Shown: positions 1 to 9,301 of the stretch, one piece after another | How positions within the stretch are numbered: position 1 is the stretch's first letter | How the letters are laid out: every line of letters begins with the position of its first letter | NCBI GenBank assembly: GCA_013041925.1 | Contig: JABDRB010000013.1 | Location: 186,001 to 250,000, forward strand | Origin: Akkermansiaceae bacterium | Lineage (GTDB): Bacteria; Verrucomicrobiota; Verrucomicrobiia; Verrucomicrobiales; Akkermansiaceae | Direction: 5' to 3' | Length of the DNA stretch: 64,000 bases | Notes under the pieces: generated by a model | The model's database searches: none | Seen by the model: only the letters and a program-made list of their open reading frames with translations | What the model was told of the DNA's origin: nothing | Position numbers and translations under genes: made by a program

Positions 1-2379
1 GACAGCTTCGATGAAAACCGTAAGATCAGCCGACTCAATGGAAAGCGTGCCATCATCATCGAGGCCAAACGGCTCGACGGCGAAAGCGCACTCAAGATCT
101 CCGACACCGTGCACGCCTATGTGGAAGAAGCCGCCACCCGCTTCCCTCAAGGCGTCGAACTCCATACCTGGGATGACGATTCCGTGAGCTTGCGCGGCCG
201 CATCTCCACCCTCTTCTGGAACCTCATCCAAGGCTGCATCCTCGTTTTCCTCATCCTCGGTGTCTTCCTCCGCCTCTCCCTCGCCTTCTGGGTGGTTCTC
301 GGTATCCCCGTCAGCTTTGCTGGAGCATTCCTGCTCATGCCCACACTCGGCATCACAGCCAATATCATGAGCCTATTCGGGTTCATCATCGTCTTGGGCA
401 TCGTCGTCGATGACGCCATCGTGACGAGTGAACACATTTTCTCCAAACTCAAAGCCGGCATGGCTCCGCTTGACGCAGCGGCCACAGGGGCCAAAGAAAT
501 TGCCATCCCAGTCACCTTCGGCATACTCACCACCGTAGTGGCATTCGTCCCACTCGCCTTCCAGACAGGCTGGATGGGCACGCTGGCCAAACAAATCCCC
601 TATGTCGTCATCCCCGTCCTGATCTTTTCCCTGATCGAATCAAAATTTGTCCTCCCCTCACACCTCAAACATCTCAAAATCAACCGGACGAGCCGAAATC
701 CCATCACCCTGATCCAACAGGGTGCCACCAGGCTACTGGAGGCATTTGTCGCCAAAATCTATCAACCCATCCTTCATCTCAGCGTTCGCTTCCGCTACAT
801 CTCACTCGCCATCTTCCTCGCCATCGGACTCGGCAGCGTCGGATTCATATCCAGTGGCGTGATGGGCTTCCAGTCGATCCCATCCGTCGACCGCTACTAC
901 ATCTTCGCACGCCTCGCCATGTCAGACGGTTCAACCTTTGATGATACGGACGCTAAGATCAACGAGATCACCCAAGCAGCCTACAGCCTGCGGGAACAAT
1001 TTACCGATGGTGATGGCGGCCCGAGCCTGATCGGCAATGTCATGTCATCCACCGGTGGCTGGCCGAGCTGGGGACGAACCAGTAACACCTTGGGTTACGT
1101 GCTCGTGGAAATCATGCCGCCCGGAAGCCGCCATCTTCCAGGCCCCAAAAACCAAGTCATCGCAGATGCCTGGCGCAAAGCCGTCGGTGAGGTCCAGGGC
1201 GCTCAATCATTCTCAATCCGAACCGAACGATCGGGCGGCCGACGCATGAAGGAACGCGATGACGTGGAAATCGAACTGCGTGGACACGACAGTGACGCCA
1301 TGATCCCCGTTGCACACGAAATTCAAGCGGCACTCACGGCAACCGACGGCGTCAGAAACGCATCCACCAGCATCCAAAACGCGCAGAACGAATTCCAGAT
1401 CACACTCCGTCCATACGGCCGCGACCTCGGCCTCACCCAAGAAAACCTCGCACGCCAAGTCAGGCGCGCATTCTTCGGCGAACAAGCACAACGCATTCAA
1501 CGCGGCGAGGAAAGCATCCGGGTCATGGTCCGCCTCCCCAAGGAGCAACGCGAATCACTGCACACGCTCGACGAGCTCCAAATCACACTCCCCAATCAAT
1601 CAACCACGAACCTCGGCTCGGTCGCTGTGATTTCCAAAGGCTATTCCCCCCCCACCATACGCCGCCGTGATGGCGCCAGGATTTACACCATCTCGGCCGT
1701 CCCTGAGAATTCCGACACCAGCCTCTCACAGATTGGCAAGGACATCGCCCCCAAACTTGATCAAATCACTGCCGCCAACGCGGGCGTGAGCTGGAGGTTC
1801 GATGGCATGCTCGCCGAGGACGCCGAAAACAAAACGCGTCTCTGGGTCTCGGTCGCAGTACTGATGTTTACCCTCTACGCCTTATTAGCCATTCCATTCC
1901 GCTCGCTCACGCAACCCCTATTCGTATTACTCGCCATCCCCTTTGGAGCCATCGGCGCCATCATCGGTCACGTCATCATGGATATTACCCCGTCCTTCCT
2001 CAGCCTCTTCGGCATGCTTGCCCTCGCCGGCATCGTTGTCAACGACTCACTGGTCATGGTCGATTTCACCAACCGTAAACGACTCGACGGCTCGAGCGCC
2101 TACGACGCCGTCATCAACTCCGGAGCCGCAAGGTTCAGACCCATCCTGCTCACCACCCTCACCACCTTTGCTGGTCTTCTCCCCCTAATCTCCGAGCGCT
2201 CCATCCAGGCCCAGTTCCTCATCCCGATGGCCGTCTCGGTCGCATTTGGACTCATGTTTGCCACCTTCATCACCCTCTTCCTTATCCCCTGCGCTTACAT
2301 GGTCACCGAGGACATCAAGAGTTTGTTCAAAAAAGCCCTGCTCTGGTACACCCAACCATTTAAGGGGAAAAAGCCATGA
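1..2379 (+). CDS. RND-family efflux permease, C-terminal part (5' end outside window)
   Basis: The frame is open from the first base, so about 792 C-terminal residues of a protein normally over 1,000 aa are seen. RND permeases are inner-membrane, proton-driven exporters that work with a periplasmic adaptor and usually an outer-membrane channel. The TM4 motif GIVVDDAIV (about 397-423) carries the Asp pair used in proton relay. TM10 reads GIVVNDSLV (about 2029-2055), so the Lys found in AcrB is replaced by Asn-Asp, as in several non-AcrB subfamilies. A periplasmic porter domain lies between the two membrane blocks. The gene ends with a short basic tail. The substrate cannot be told from this part. 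The adaptor gene, if adjacent, would be upstream of the window. Confidence 0.93.
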   Translation, partial: DSFDENRKISRLNGKRAIIIEAKRLDGESALKISDTVHAYVEEAATRFPQGVELHTWDDDSVSLRGRISTLFWNLIQGCILVFLILGVFLRLSLAFWVVLGIPVSFAGAFLLMPTLGITANIMSLFGFIIVLGIVVDDAIVTSEHIFSKLKAGMAPLDAAATGAKEIAIPVTFGILTTVVAFVPLAFQTGWMGTLAKQIPYVVIPVLIFSLIESKFVLPSHLKHLKINRTSRNPITLIQQGATRLLEAFVAKIYQPILHLSVRFRYISLAIFLAIGLGSVGFISSGVMGFQSIPSVDRYYIFARLAMSDGSTFDDTDAKINEITQAAYSLREQFTDGDGGPSLIGNVMSSTGGWPSWGRTSNTLGYVLVEIMPPGSRHLPGPKNQVIADAWRKAVGEVQGAQSFSIRTERSGGRRMKERDDVEIELRGHDSDAMIPVAHEIQAALTATDGVRNASTSIQNAQNEFQITLRPYGRDLGLTQENLARQVRRAFFGEQAQRIQRGEESIRVMVRLPKEQRESLHTLDELQITLPNQSTTNLGSVAVISKGYSPPTIRRRDGARIYTISAVPENSDTSLSQIGKDIAPKLDQITAANAGVSWRFDGMLAEDAENKTRLWVSVAVLMFTLYALLAIPFRSLTQPLFVLLAIPFGAIGAIIGHVIMDITPSFLSLFGMLALAGIVVNDSLVMVDFTNRKRLDGSSAYDAVINSGAARFRPILLTTLTTFAGLLPLISERSIQAQFLIPMAVSVAFGLMFATFITLFLIPCAYMVTEDIKSLFKKALLWYTQPFKGKKP

Positions 2380-2460
2380 TGTCAGGAAGTCGATTCCACA
2401 ACTTCCCAAAATCTTTCCGTGTAATCCCTGTGTTCCGTGGTTAACTCTCTGCACGAAGTC

Positions 2461-3816
2461 ATGGATTCTCTTTTCCCAGAATCAGTCCCCGCCGCATCAG
2501 GCCCCGTCAAGGTAAGCCATGACGCACCACTCGCCGCACGCATGCGCCCGCGTACGCTCGCCGAGGTCGCAGGACAACAACATATCCTCGGTCAGGGCAC
2601 GCTGCTGCGTCGAGCAATCGAGGCCGACCGCTTTTCTTCCCTCATTTTCTATGGCCCCCCCGGCACCGGAAAAACCACCTTGGCCACTGTCATCGCCAAT
2701 AGCACCGACAGCCGTTTCGAGATGCTCAATGGTGTTGAGTCCAACGTTGCGGAAATCCGCGAAAAAATTGCCCAAGCGCAAAAATGGAACCAGCTGCGCG
2801 ACCAGACGACTATCCTCTTTATCGACGAGATCCACCGCTTCAACAAAGCCCAGCAGGATGTGCTGCTCCCGCACGTCGAACGAGGCACGGTCCGCTTCAT
2901 CGGCGCAACCACCCACAACCCATACTTCTACGTCAACTCTCCGCTGGTTTCACGATCTCAGATCTTCCAGCTCGAGCCCGTCCCCTCCGATGCCATTATC
3001 ACCCTCATGCAGTCCGCTCTATCGGATGAGGATCGAGGACTCGGAAAAAAACCGATCAGCATCGACGACGAGGCACTCGCCCACATTGCCGATAAATCCG
3101 ATGGCGATGCCCGCCGCGCACTCACCGCCCTTGAGCTTGCCGCGCTGACCACACCCGAAGGAGATGGCGGCCAAATCCACATCTCCCTGGAAGTCGCCGA
3201 GGAGTCGATCCAACAAAAAGCAATCGTCTACGACGCCGATGGCGACGCTCATCACGACACCATCTCCGCTTTTATTAAATCCATCCGTGGCTCGGACCCC
3301 GACGCCGCCCTCTACTGGCTCGCTAAAATGCTCTATGCAGGTGAGGATCCACGCTTCATTGCCAGACGTCTCGTCATCTCTGCCAGTGAGGATATTGGCC
3401 TCGCTGACTCCAATGCGCTCCGCGTCGCGATGGATGCCCACCGCGCCTTTGAGTTCATTGGCATGCCAGAAGGACGTATCCCGCTCGCCCACGCCACCGT
3501 CTATCTCGCCACCGCCCCCAAGTCCAATAGCGCCTACGCCGCCCTCGGCGAAGCCATGCACGATGTCAAAGAAGGACGCACACTCGCCGTCCCTGAACAT
3601 CTCCGCACCCAGACACGTAAAAAACTCGCCAAGGGTTCAGGCGCCAGCGACGCCACATTGCAATACCACTACTCACACGACTACGACGGCAACTACGTGC
3701 CGCAGGCGTATCTTCCCGAGGGAAAATCCTACTACACCCCCACCGAAAATGGCCTAGAAAAAAGGATCAAGGAGCGGCTCGATTATTGGCGTGGACAGTT
3801 CAAGCGCCCGCACTGA
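2461..3816 (+). CDS. rarA: Replication-associated recombination protein A (RarA/MgsA), AAA+ ATPase
   Basis: RarA is a cytoplasmic clamp-loader-like AAA+ ATPase that acts at stalled replication forks. Walker A GPPGTGKT is at residues 65-72 and Walker B IDEIHRF at 121-127, followed by the sensor region GATTHNPYFYVNSPL and the C-terminal RarA tetramerisation region with the family signature around DPDAALYWLAKML. Length (451 aa) fits the family. A GTG at 2437 is in frame, but the ATG at 2461 gives the usual short N-terminus with a DnaN/SSB-type hydrophobic start (MDSLF) and is preferred; neither start has a good Shine-Dalgarno sequence. It lies 81 bp after the RND gene and is probably transcribed separately. 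Confidence 0.95.
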   Translation: MDSLFPESVPAASGPVKVSHDAPLAARMRPRTLAEVAGQQHILGQGTLLRRAIEADRFSSLIFYGPPGTGKTTLATVIANSTDSRFEMLNGVESNVAEIREKIAQAQKWNQLRDQTTILFIDEIHRFNKAQQDVLLPHVERGTVRFIGATTHNPYFYVNSPLVSRSQIFQLEPVPSDAIITLMQSALSDEDRGLGKKPISIDDEALAHIADKSDGDARRALTALELAALTTPEGDGGQIHISLEVAEESIQQKAIVYDADGDAHHDTISAFIKSIRGSDPDAALYWLAKMLYAGEDPRFIARRLVISASEDIGLADSNALRVAMDAHRAFEFIGMPEGRIPLAHATVYLATAPKSNSAYAALGEAMHDVKEGRTLAVPEHLRTQTRKKLAKGSGASDATLQYHYSHDYDGNYVPQAYLPEGKSYYTPTENGLEKRIKERLDYWRGQFKRPH

Positions 3817-4030
3817 AATCATGCCGCGCTGATCATTGAACACCCTTCCCGTCTTCCGAGCTAGTGAGATTGTTCCTCGCGCTGGGCCTCTGCGATCGCT
3901 CTGAAATGACCCCATCTTTTGGCTCCTCATTTTTTTTGTCACAAATCACCCCATTCGACGCAATAGTACATTATTACCGTTCATCTTTCCATCAATGGTA
4001 AACATCCCCCATAACCCGCAATTAACCATC

Positions 4031-5269
4031 ATGAAAACCAACCTCATCTCCCTCCTCGCCGGCGGTCTCCTGCTCACCCCGGTCGCTCAAGCCGCAACAC
4101 CCGCTGCCACCGCCACCAACCAACTCGGTCTCGACCTCTACCGACTCCTCGCCGCGAAGGACGGCAACCTCTGCCTCTCGCCCTACTCGATCCAGTCAGC
4201 CTTCGCAATGACCACCAATGGGGCGGACGGCAAGACGCTTCAAGAAATGCGCAAGGTCCTCCACTACCCAGAAAACCTCAGCTCCATCAATGACTCCTTT
4301 GCCTCCCTCTGCTCCGACTTCGAGAAGCGCCACAAGCGCGCTGCGACGAGGTTCGAGCAAAAAGGCCAAGGTGAATCAAGCTTCCAGCTGATGGTAGCCA
4401 ACCGCCTTTTCGGTCAGAAAGGATACCCGTTCAGCCCCGCTTTCCTCCAGACGGTTGAAAAACACTACCAAGCCCCCCTGCAACTGGCCGACTTCAAGAC
4501 CCACTTCGATGCCGAACGGATGGGCATCAACAAGTGGGTCGAAAACCAGACCCGCGAGCGCATCAAGAACCTCCTCCCCTCAGGCTCCCTTGACTCATCG
4601 ACCCGTCTCGTCCTCGTTAATGCCCTCTACTTCAAGGCCGGCTGGCGTCACCCGTTCCGCAAGTCCTCCACCACCGAGCAGGCGTTCCACCTCTCCCCGG
4701 AGCGTGACGTGGCAGTTCCCACCATGACCGCCATCAAGTCCTTCGGATTTCAGCAGGAAGACGGATACCGCGCCGTGACTCTCCCATACTCAGAAGGTTT
4801 CGCGATGCTTGTTCTCATCCCAGACGAAACCGACGGCCTCACCGATTTGGAGAAGTCCCTCACCGCTGACAAACTCGCCTCCCTCGCCCAGCTCCGAAAT
4901 CGCCGAGTCGCCCTCCACCTGCCGAAGTTCAAAATCGAAGGCCCCTCTATGCCACTGAAACTACCTTTACAACAACTTGGCATGAAGCTCGCTTTCGAAC
5001 CAGGTCAGGCCAACTTCGGCCGCATGATTTCCGACGAGTCGCCCTCTAGCCTCTGCATCTCCGATGCCTATCATAAGACCTTCATCGCGGTCGATGAAAA
5101 GGGTACCGAGGCCGCCGCCGCCACCGCCGTCGCAGTCATGATGAGAACATCCATGCAGATAACCGAACAGCCGATCGAGGTCCGCGTCGACCGTCCTTTT
5201 TTCTACGCCATCATGGACACCACCTCGCGCACCGCCCTCTTCGTCGGCCGCGTCACCGACCCCCGCTGA
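4031..5269 (+). CDS. Secreted serpin (serine protease inhibitor)
   Basis: A full-length serpin of 412 aa. Serpins trap target proteases by reactive-centre-loop cleavage and strand insertion. The start at 4031 gives a clear signal peptide (MKTNLISLLAGG, cleavage after VAQA); an in-frame ATG at 3995 would only add residues before it. Serpin hallmarks are visible: NALYFKAGW, the hinge motif KGTEAAAATAV (about residues 357-367), and the C-terminal RPFFYAIMDTTSRTALFVGRV. The Ala-rich, proline-free hinge predicts an inhibitory rather than non-inhibitory serpin. Counting from the hinge places P1 near Arg372 (MMR-TS), which suggests trypsin-like targets; that residue assignment is inference. It is convergent with the sulfatase fusion gene. 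Confidence 0.93.
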   Translation: MKTNLISLLAGGLLLTPVAQAATPAATATNQLGLDLYRLLAAKDGNLCLSPYSIQSAFAMTTNGADGKTLQEMRKVLHYPENLSSINDSFASLCSDFEKRHKRAATRFEQKGQGESSFQLMVANRLFGQKGYPFSPAFLQTVEKHYQAPLQLADFKTHFDAERMGINKWVENQTRERIKNLLPSGSLDSSTRLVLVNALYFKAGWRHPFRKSSTTEQAFHLSPERDVAVPTMTAIKSFGFQQEDGYRAVTLPYSEGFAMLVLIPDETDGLTDLEKSLTADKLASLAQLRNRRVALHLPKFKIEGPSMPLKLPLQQLGMKLAFEPGQANFGRMISDESPSSLCISDAYHKTFIAVDEKGTEAAAATAVAVMMRTSMQITEQPIEVRVDRPFFYAIMDTTSRTALFVGRVTDPR

Positions 5270-5305
5270 TCATCCCCCTTCAGTCTCATGACTGAGAAAG
5301 TGACC

Positions 5306-7846
5306 TCACTCGAGGATGGTGCGTTCTTTCAGCGGATACCATCCCTTGAGTTTCTCCTTCAAAGGATTGGCAACCTCCGGCAGCTTACCGTAGAGATTGG
5401 TCGTTTCATACGGGTCTTTGACAAGATCAAACAATTCGGGTGATGAGGTGCGTTGATCCTTACCGCCCGAATAGCTACCCTCGCCGTCATAGCTGAGAAC
5501 CAACTTGTAGGAGCCTTGGATGACCCAACGCTTCAGTAAGGTAGCTTCGGGATTCTTGATATTGCCCTGCTTGCGATCGTAGGATTCGCCAAAGATGGCA
5601 CGACCCTCAAGGGTGGATTCACCGGCAAGCACGGGCATCAAGTTGGTTCCAGACAATGCCTTTTTCGGTGGTTTGGCTCCTGCTGCGGCTAGAACTGTTG
5701 GGACCACATCCACGCTGCTCACGAGTCCATGGTTCTCTGCCGGCTTGAGCTTTGCTGGCCACGAATAGATCACCGGAGACCGCACGCCACCGTCATAGGG
5801 TGAGCCTTTCGTACGGGCGGCGTAGGACCCGCGCCGGCGACTGGAAACCCATCCATTGGCACTTTGAACCACGATCAAGGTATTATCGCGAAGCCCCTGT
5901 TTTTCCAGATGTGTCACCAGCTGACCACAGTGTTCGTCAAACCACTCCACCAGCGTGTAATACTCAGTGAGGTCTCGACGTGCGATCGGATTTTGAAATT
6001 GGAGGTAGCCGTCATTCATCCCATTACCGAGAATGAACCGCTGGTTTAGCATGAGGCGCTCGGGCATCACTTTACCCCCATTTTTCTGGGCACGGATATT
6101 GTAGTTAAAGGCGGGTAGGGCAGGCGCGTACCAGAGAAAGAATGGCTTTCCTTCAGATTGCGCGGTGTCGATAAAATCCGTGCAAGCTTTGATGGCATCC
6201 ATGCCAATACCCGGTCGGTCGTAGGCATGCCCACCTGAGGTAGCGGTGCCGTGCGTGAAGCCTGCTACCTTCGACGCCCCCTCGAACCAGCGGCCGCTCT
6301 GGTAGCTGAGGTATCCTTCTTTACCAAGTAGTTTGGGAAGTGGCTCATGCTTTTTGATCGTAGTAACGGGAGCCGGCTTGGCCATGTAGGATCCGGACCA
6401 GTTGACCTGTTCATCTACCGTGATACCATGCTCATGCGCATAACGCCCGGTAAGCAGGGTCATCAACGAGGATCGGCTCCAAGGAGTCGGGACATAGCCA
6501 CGCGGGAAAAACACACCACCGTCCGCAAGCTTTTGAAGGTGGGGAGTGTTGGCATGCTTGCTACCGGTCATCGTGTAATCCGTCCAGATCAGATCGTCAG
6601 CGGTAATCACCACCACATTCGGTTTAGTTTGCGCCTGATCTTCCTTCTGCCTTGGCTTAGCCACCTGAACCCAATCGCCTTTGGCATTCCGAACCTGATC
6701 CAAGCCAACGTTGTTGTAGGCCCGTGCTAGTGTCGCGATGTTGCGGTCATCCCCTTTGAGTGACCAAACAGGCTTAGCCAGAAGGTCTTTCAGATCTTTT
6801 ACATTCTTTTTCGCAGGATCATTGAATCCATAGAGTCCTACACCTGCCTTGAGCGCCTGAGGCACGACCTCGGTGGCATTGACGCCAGTCCATGCCGCCA
6901 TGCAGGTGATCAAGCGGGAGTGGTCACCCACCATGTCCTTAACATGATGAATCCGCTCCATATCTCCAGCTTCGTTCATCAACCAGTCCACCTCCTGATA
7001 GATCTTTGATCCAAGCATGTGCGGATGGTCCATTTTATTCACCGTGAGCCAGACAAGGCACTTGGGATTGGCTCCTTTTGCGGCCTTGCGGATGGCCGAC
7101 CACGCACGCTCAAGGGCTTTTCGGCTGTAGGCAAGTTCTTCACGTCGGCTCAACTTATCATCACCAGGATACGGTTTCCCCATCAGCTGCTCGTAGAGTT
7201 TTTTCTCTGCGTCGATCCATCGGCCATGGGTCGCCGTGCGGCTCGGCTGCCAAAGCCAGTCGATCATAAAACCATCTATGCCGGTCTTACTGACGGCGTC
7301 ACTGATGGATGTGGAGAGAAATTCGAGATATTCGTCGGTATAAACCACATGGTATCCCCCCTCGAGACCTCCAATATCATCCGCGGTGTAGTTCAGATCG
7401 GGTCGCAGCTTCGCCCAGCGAGGATTGGAGCCGATGGTGAAGTAGCCAAACACCTTCATCCCTTCCGCATGGCCGAGCTTCACCATTTCTGGCAGATAGT
7501 CATGCTTGAGCCCTGGCTGCTCAGGTACAACACCATTTTTATACCAGGCATACCCATTGGTGGATACGCAGAACGTCTGGATGATGTTCACGCCCATCAT
7601 TTTATACCAAGCAAAATGATCGGCCGGGTCTGATTGGGCAAACGCACCAAGCCGCGCAAGCTTCGGCTTGCCATAAAATTTTTCCCAATTGAAATCGATG
7701 CAGTATGCCTTGATATCTTCCGAGCTCGAGGCTGCTTGAGGAGATTCTGGGTCACTCTCTGCGACTCGGTCACTTGTCGCAGAAGCCGCTAGACTGGTCA
7801 GCGCTAGAGTAATACAACTTAGTAGTAATGTTTTAGGGTATTTCAT
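5306..7846 (-). CDS. Secreted fusion protein: glycoside-hydrolase-like TIM barrel plus divergent sulfatase
   Basis: About 846 aa in two parts. Residues 1-25 are a signal peptide (MKYPKTLLLSC...), which is why 7846 is preferred over in-frame ATGs at 7882 and 7921. Residues about 45-375 look like an alpha-L-fucosidase-like or other TIM-barrel glycosidase (strand ends GVNIIQTF, GMKVFGYF, GIDGFMIDWLW with a candidate Asp at about 196). Residues about 409-846 are an alkaline-phosphatase-fold sulfatase (NVVVITADDL, ANTPHLQKLADGG, LTGRYAHEHG, and a C-terminal ELFDLVKDPYE block). The expected C/S-x-P/A-x-R active-site motif reads S-R-S-S-L at about 457-461, so the modified residue would be a serine and both the Pro/Ala and Arg positions are changed. 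Whether it is matured and active is open. Likely substrate: a sulfated, possibly fucose-containing, glycan. Confidence 0.82.
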   Translation of the reverse strand: MKYPKTLLLSCITLALTSLAASATSDRVAESDPESPQAASSSEDIKAYCIDFNWEKFYGKPKLARLGAFAQSDPADHFAWYKMMGVNIIQTFCVSTNGYAWYKNGVVPEQPGLKHDYLPEMVKLGHAEGMKVFGYFTIGSNPRWAKLRPDLNYTADDIGGLEGGYHVVYTDEYLEFLSTSISDAVSKTGIDGFMIDWLWQPSRTATHGRWIDAEKKLYEQLMGKPYPGDDKLSRREELAYSRKALERAWSAIRKAAKGANPKCLVWLTVNKMDHPHMLGSKIYQEVDWLMNEAGDMERIHHVKDMVGDHSRLITCMAAWTGVNATEVVPQALKAGVGLYGFNDPAKKNVKDLKDLLAKPVWSLKGDDRNIATLARAYNNVGLDQVRNAKGDWVQVAKPRQKEDQAQTKPNVVVITADDLIWTDYTMTGSKHANTPHLQKLADGGVFFPRGYVPTPWSRSSLMTLLTGRYAHEHGITVDEQVNWSGSYMAKPAPVTTIKKHEPLPKLLGKEGYLSYQSGRWFEGASKVAGFTHGTATSGGHAYDRPGIGMDAIKACTDFIDTAQSEGKPFFLWYAPALPAFNYNIRAQKNGGKVMPERLMLNQRFILGNGMNDGYLQFQNPIARRDLTEYYTLVEWFDEHCGQLVTHLEKQGLRDNTLIVVQSANGWVSSRRRGSYAARTKGSPYDGGVRSPVIYSWPAKLKPAENHGLVSSVDVVPTVLAAAGAKPPKKALSGTNLMPVLAGESTLEGRAIFGESYDRKQGNIKNPEATLLKRWVIQGSYKLVLSYDGEGSYSGGKDQRTSSPELFDLVKDPYETTNLYGKLPEVANPLKEKLKGWYPLKERTILE

Positions 7847-8172
7847 CTCAAAGGTATTTCTAAATTTTTTAATCCGATCCATCTCGCATGAGATACGCAT
7901 CTCGTTTGTAGATTGTTTCAAGGTTAGATTATGGGATCGATCTCAACATCACCGGCATCGATCTCGCAAGCTCACTTCGCTCCGCACAAAAAACCCCAAG
8001 TCGATGTAACGGCTTGGGGGTTAGAGCGCTTCAAAACACCTTCGTGTAAGGAGAATCAGGCGACATCAACAACAGGACGCCTCGTTGTCTGAGCAAGGGT
8101 TATGCGATCACTGGGAGCGATGCAAATTAACAACGATTGACAACTATACCTAAAATACTCAGGTTGGCTGCC
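7847..8172. other. Divergent intergenic region between sulfatase fusion and GntR-type regulator
   Basis: These 326 bp separate two divergently transcribed genes and must hold both promoters. It contains a minus-strand intrinsic terminator (7988-8019) well upstream of the sulfatase start, and the sequence ATTGACAAC (8136-8144), similar to the palindrome GTTGACAAC found upstream of the methyltransferase/sulfatase genes at 10358-10366. I see no protein-coding signal and no convincing -35/-10 pair. Confidence 0.6.
7988..8019 (-). terminator. Intrinsic terminator inside the leader region of the sulfatase fusion gene
   Basis: On the minus strand CCCCAAG (8019-8013) pairs with CTTGGGG (8000-7994), with a partial inner stem, followed directly by six T residues (7993-7988). 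It has the layout of a rho-independent terminator. No annotated minus-strand gene ends here: the nearest minus-strand gene starts 140 bp downstream and the plus-strand regulator starts 150 bp away. It would therefore end either a short RNA or an attenuated leader transcript. Confidence 0.6.
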
Positions 8173-9240
8173 ATGAAACCATTTGAAGTTCGCTCGCCAG
8201 CGGAGCAGGCGAGTCAGCATTTACGTCAAGAAATATTGGCGGGTTCATGGAGTGAATACCTCCCAGGAGAGGCTGCTCTCGCCGCTGAATTGGGTGTGGG
8301 TCGAGATACGATCAGCGGAGCAGTAAAAATATTAGCAAAGCAGGGCTTGGTAATTTCTCAGGGTGCAGGAAAGCGCCGACGGGTCAAGGCACCCAGTAAA
8401 AAGCCAGCGCCGTCATGGCAAGTTGAGATCCTTTGTTTCGAATCAACGGATCGGCATTTGGACTACATTCTTGATGTTTTCTATGGGCTCATTGCACGGG
8501 GTCACCAAGTCAAGTTTTCACCAAAGTCTTTGCAAGAGATGAAGATGGATCCGAACCGAGTGGCCCGACACGTAAAACGATCCAATGCGGGTGCATGGGT
8601 GGTTGTGGCAGGCTCCAACGAGGTGCTGCGTTGGTTTTCCCAACATGACATACCGGCCATCGCCCTCTACGGCAGGATTGAGTCGCTTAAGATTGCGGCT
8701 GTCGGAGTCAAGATCACGCCCGTCTACCGCTCGATTGTCAAGCGACTTGCTAAACTCGGGCACGAACGGATTGTCAAACTGAGCCGTTATGAAACGCGCT
8801 TTCCCAATCCAAGCCTGATCGAACGTGCGTTACTCGAAGAACTGCACGCACAAGGCTTACCGGTGAGTGATTACAACTTGCCTGTTTGGGATGGCAGCTT
8901 CAATGATTTCCACCGCTGTCTTGATTCACTCTTTCAGATCAGCCCCCCCACAGCGGTGATCTTTAATCAACCCGATCTCTTTTTGGCAGGTCAGGCTCAT
9001 TTGTCGCAGAGAGGAGTGATTGCGCCACGCGATGTGTCATTGATCAGCATGGGGGAGCTGCCAGTCTTTGCTTGGCATGATCCTCCAATCTCACATGCCC
9101 AATTCGACACCTCGCCCATTGTCAAAACTATTTTAGGTTGGATGGATAAGATCTCGATAGGCCAAGCGGATACCCGACAGGTTTCTATACCCGCGGTGCT
9201 GATCGAAGGCGGCACGATCGGTGCGGCGCCAAAGGGATAA
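8173..9240 (+). CDS. GntR-type transcriptional regulator with LacI/periplasmic-binding-like effector domain
   Basis: A 355-aa regulator. Residues 1-75 form a GntR winged helix-turn-helix (PAEQASQHLRQEILAGSW, LPGEAALAAELGVGRDTIS, LAKQGLVISQGAGKRR). The rest resembles the sugar-binding LacI/AraR-type effector domain (NEVLRWFSQHDIPAIALYGR, SLIERALLEEL, PPTAVIFNQPDLFLAG, VSLISMG). This architecture, as in AraR, usually represses carbohydrate genes until a sugar binds. The ATG at 8173 is chosen because it begins right before the winged helix; an upstream TTG at 8137 overlaps a TTGACA sequence more likely to be regulatory. Divergent orientation to the sulfatase fusion and position within the sulfatase/glycosidase locus suggest local control; the ligand is unknown. 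Confidence 0.88.
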   Translation: MKPFEVRSPAEQASQHLRQEILAGSWSEYLPGEAALAAELGVGRDTISGAVKILAKQGLVISQGAGKRRRVKAPSKKPAPSWQVEILCFESTDRHLDYILDVFYGLIARGHQVKFSPKSLQEMKMDPNRVARHVKRSNAGAWVVVAGSNEVLRWFSQHDIPAIALYGRIESLKIAAVGVKITPVYRSIVKRLAKLGHERIVKLSRYETRFPNPSLIERALLEELHAQGLPVSDYNLPVWDGSFNDFHRCLDSLFQISPPTAVIFNQPDLFLAGQAHLSQRGVIAPRDVSLISMGELPVFAWHDPPISHAQFDTSPIVKTILGWMDKISIGQADTRQVSIPAVLIEGGTIGAAPKG

Positions 9241-9286
9241 ACCTCTACCTTTTCGCTTCCACCAAAAGGTCTCACAGGATATTTTC

Positions 9287-9301
9287 ATGCCAGCAAAATG
9301 A
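9287..9301 (+). other. Four-codon mini-ORF overlapping the cysteine synthase start
   Basis: An AGGAT at 9276-9280 is better spaced (6 nt) for the ATG at 9287 than for the cysteine synthase ATG at 9298. The 9287 frame reads Met-Pro-Ala-Lys-stop, and its TGA overlaps the downstream ATG as ATGA. That arrangement would allow termination-reinitiation. Whether it is translated is not known. Confidence 0.3.
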
